Shown here in pieces: positions 62,160 to 64,000 of a DNA stretch of 64,000 nucleotides. A program made the position numbers and the translations under genes. The stretch spans positions 44,197,732 through 44,261,731 of the forward strand of contig NC_083587.1 in NCBI RefSeq assembly GCF_027579695.1. The letters run 5' to 3'. Source of the DNA: Neoarius graeffei (taxonomy: Eukaryota; Chordata; Actinopteri; Siluriformes; Ariidae). Within the stretch, counting starts at the first letter, position 1. Every line of letters starts with the position of its first letter. The notes under the pieces are model-generated. The model saw only the letters and a list, made by a program, of their open reading frames with translations. It did not search any database and was not told the DNA's origin.

Positions 62160-62953
62160 TTAAAACGTTGCTTTAATCTTTTTCAGTGAACAGTCATAAA
62201 GATATTTTATGGCAACATTATTAACATAGAAAGGTCATTTGATGGTAGATTGTCTAACATGATTAAATGATTTAATGACAAATGGCAAATTTATGTCTTC
62301 GCATCCTCTTGAGACTCACAGGCACGTCACACTCTACAGATGACTGTACAGTTTTTTTTTTATTCATTTTAGATATGAGTGTGACATACTGTACATCATA
62401 TGCAGCACACTGGCACTGATTTTAAGCCATGTTTCAGACCAGCCAGTGACGTCAAATCAACGTGGTTCTGCACAGTATTAGCAGTAAACAAAGTAGCACT
62501 TTATATACAAGTATTTGCTTTAAGTCAATCAACATGCAGACATATTAACTTGTTAAAACCATAGCACTAACTATACAGTTTGCTGTTTTGAGGAGGAAAA
62601 TGTACAGCACTCATCACAATTAGCTGGCTAGCTTATTGCTACCAAAAAATGAACATGGAGTTGTCTGCGTTCTTTTCTGGCTTTATAGCTTGAACGCACA
62701 GAGATTCCAAGGTATGTAAAAAAAATATATACATGAAAAAAAGTCAAGAATGTGCCATAAAGGTCAAAAATCTACGTGCACAATAAATGATCCCAGTCCA
62801 TCGTATCATTCCTCTGGATGCATTTCTTTGATTTTTTTTTTCCCCACTAGTAGTATTTTGTTTTATGACACCACAACACAAGGACACAGGAATTAGGGGA
62901 GCTGAGAGTGCTGCAACACCTCTGACTTTTTGGATACCTTTAACTGCAACTGC

Positions 62954-62955
<2 letters not shown>
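62160..62955. other. No recognised feature
   Basis: AT-rich, short frames only. Confidence 0.35.

Positions 62956-62956
<1 letters not shown>

Positions 62957-62994
<38 letters not shown>
62957..62994. repeat. (AAT)n microsatellite
   Basis: About 13 AAT units; the same repeat resumes after the SINE at 63368-63386. Confidence 0.96.
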
Positions 62995-62996
<2 letters not shown>

Positions 62997-63367
62997 GGGC
63001 GGCACGGTGGTGTAGTGGTTAGTGCTGTCGCCTCACAGCAAGAAGGTCCGGGTTCGAGCCCCGGGGCCGGCGAGGGCCTTTCTGTGTGGAGTTTGCATGT
63101 TCTCCCCGTGTCCGCGTGGGTTTCCTCCGGGTGCTCCGGTTTCCCCCACAGTCCAAAGACATGCAGGTTAGGTTAACTGGTGACTCTAAATTGACCGTAG
63201 GTGTGAATGTGAGTGTGAATGGTTGTCTGTGTCTATGCGTCAGCCCTGTGATGACCTGGCAACTTGCCCAGGGTGTACCCCGCCTTTCGCCCGTAGTCAG
63301 CTGGGATAGGCTCCAGCTTGCCTGCGACCCTGTAGAAGGATAAAGCGGCTAGAGATGAGATGAGATG
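62997..63367 (+). mobile_element. Main-family SINE, copy 18
   Basis: Full length, inserted into the AAT microsatellite, so the target duplication is hidden by the repeat. Confidence 0.92.
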
Positions 63368-63386
63368 AATAATAATAATAATAATA

Positions 63387-63931
63387 TACCAGTCAAAAGT
63401 TTGGATGCCCCTACTCATTCATAGGTTTTTCTATATTTTGACTATTTTCTACATTGTAGAACAATACTGAAGACACCAAAACTATGAAATAACATCTGGA
63501 ATACAGTATATATGGAATTATGTAGTAAACACAAAAGTATTAAAAAACAAAATGTGTTTCATATTTTAGATTCTTCAAATTCGCTACCATTTCCCTTGAT
63601 GATGCTTTGTACGCTATTGGCATTATCTTAACCAGCTTCATGAGGTAGTCACCTGGATTGCGTTTCAAGTAACAGGTGCCTCGTCAGAAGTTAATTAGTG
63701 CAATTTCTTGCCTTCTTAATGTGTCTGAGATCTAACAGTAAATAGTAAATAATAAATATACAATACATAACCTTGTTCGACAACTGTAGTAATCTTATTA
63801 TGTCAAGAAGCACTCAACTAAGTAAAGAGAAACGACATCCATCATTACTTTAAGACATGAAGTGATTTAATTAATAAAAATAAAGACAAAACATTGAATT
63901 GTTAGGTGTGTCCAAACTTTTGACTGGTACT

Positions 63932-63932
<1 letters not shown>
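63387..63932. mobile_element. Short Tc1 MITE (CAGTACCAGTC family), copy 3
   Basis: Inverted relative to the other copies. Its left terminus is truncated by a few bases at the AAT repeat, and the right end is TTTTGACTGGTACTG followed by TA. Confidence 0.88.

Positions 63933-63935
<3 letters not shown>

Positions 63936-63977
<42 letters not shown>
63936..63977. repeat. (CA)n microsatellite
   Basis: About 20 CA units beginning just after the MITE. Confidence 0.97.
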
Positions 63978-63979
<2 letters not shown>

Positions 63980-64000
63980 TATTCATCATGGACAGGTGAA

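Overview
This is a vertebrate window, almost certainly teleost fish, and I lean toward a catfish-like genome on repeat content (an inference, not tested). It has intron-split genes with GT-AG junctions, tRNA-derived SINEs, very many Tc1/mariner-type DNA transposons, an L2-type LINE and long microsatellites. Nothing bacterial or viral is apparent.

Host genes are few. (1) The first coding exon of mrpl17 (mitochondrial ribosomal protein L17) lies at 175-348 on the minus strand; the rest of that gene is left of the window. (2) A complete pigm (GPI mannosyltransferase 1) lies on the plus strand in five coding exons between 4509 and 23719. It joins in frame to about 408 codons and its introns are full of transposons. 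(3) The 3' part of an ahrr-type gene (aryl hydrocarbon receptor repressor) lies on the minus strand. Six exons from 47695 down to 29325 cover the PAS-A region, the linker and the whole C-terminal repression region with three SUMO-type motifs. The bHLH exon was not found up to 64000 and is probably to the right of the window. pigm and ahrr are convergent (tail to tail), with about 5.6 kb between their stop codons.

Everything else that I recognise is mobile DNA. 628-4030 holds a TTAA-flanked fold-back element, a hAT-like element with an 8-bp target duplication, a tandemly duplicated SINE and THAP-domain transposon debris. The pigm introns carry one nearly intact Tc1 element (8423-10016), a Tc1 relic invaded by a hAT element, a SINE and a TTAA/THAP element (11933-14518), two opposite copies of one MITE around exon 3, a MADF-domain fragment, further Tc1 relics and a LINE tail. 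The ahrr introns hold two extreme nested structures: a Tc1 element turned into a palindrome and hit by three SINEs (30871-33618), and a Tc1 element split by an L2 LINE, a 1.5-kb fold-back element and another SINE (34240-39851). From 47700 to 64000 there are only repeats: Tc1 relics, short Tc1 MITEs, a hAT relic with a BED finger, a TIR element, SINEs and an unassigned stretch at 52790-53640.

One SINE family is counted 18 times (two tandem pairs included), many copies with clear target-site duplications. A second SINE family has a tRNA-like head and a 3' part that closely resembles the 3' half of 5S rRNA, including its internal-promoter C box. That composite, the palindromic Tc1 element and the two independent tandem SINE duplications are the most unusual things seen. 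I found no convincing new multi-gene system.
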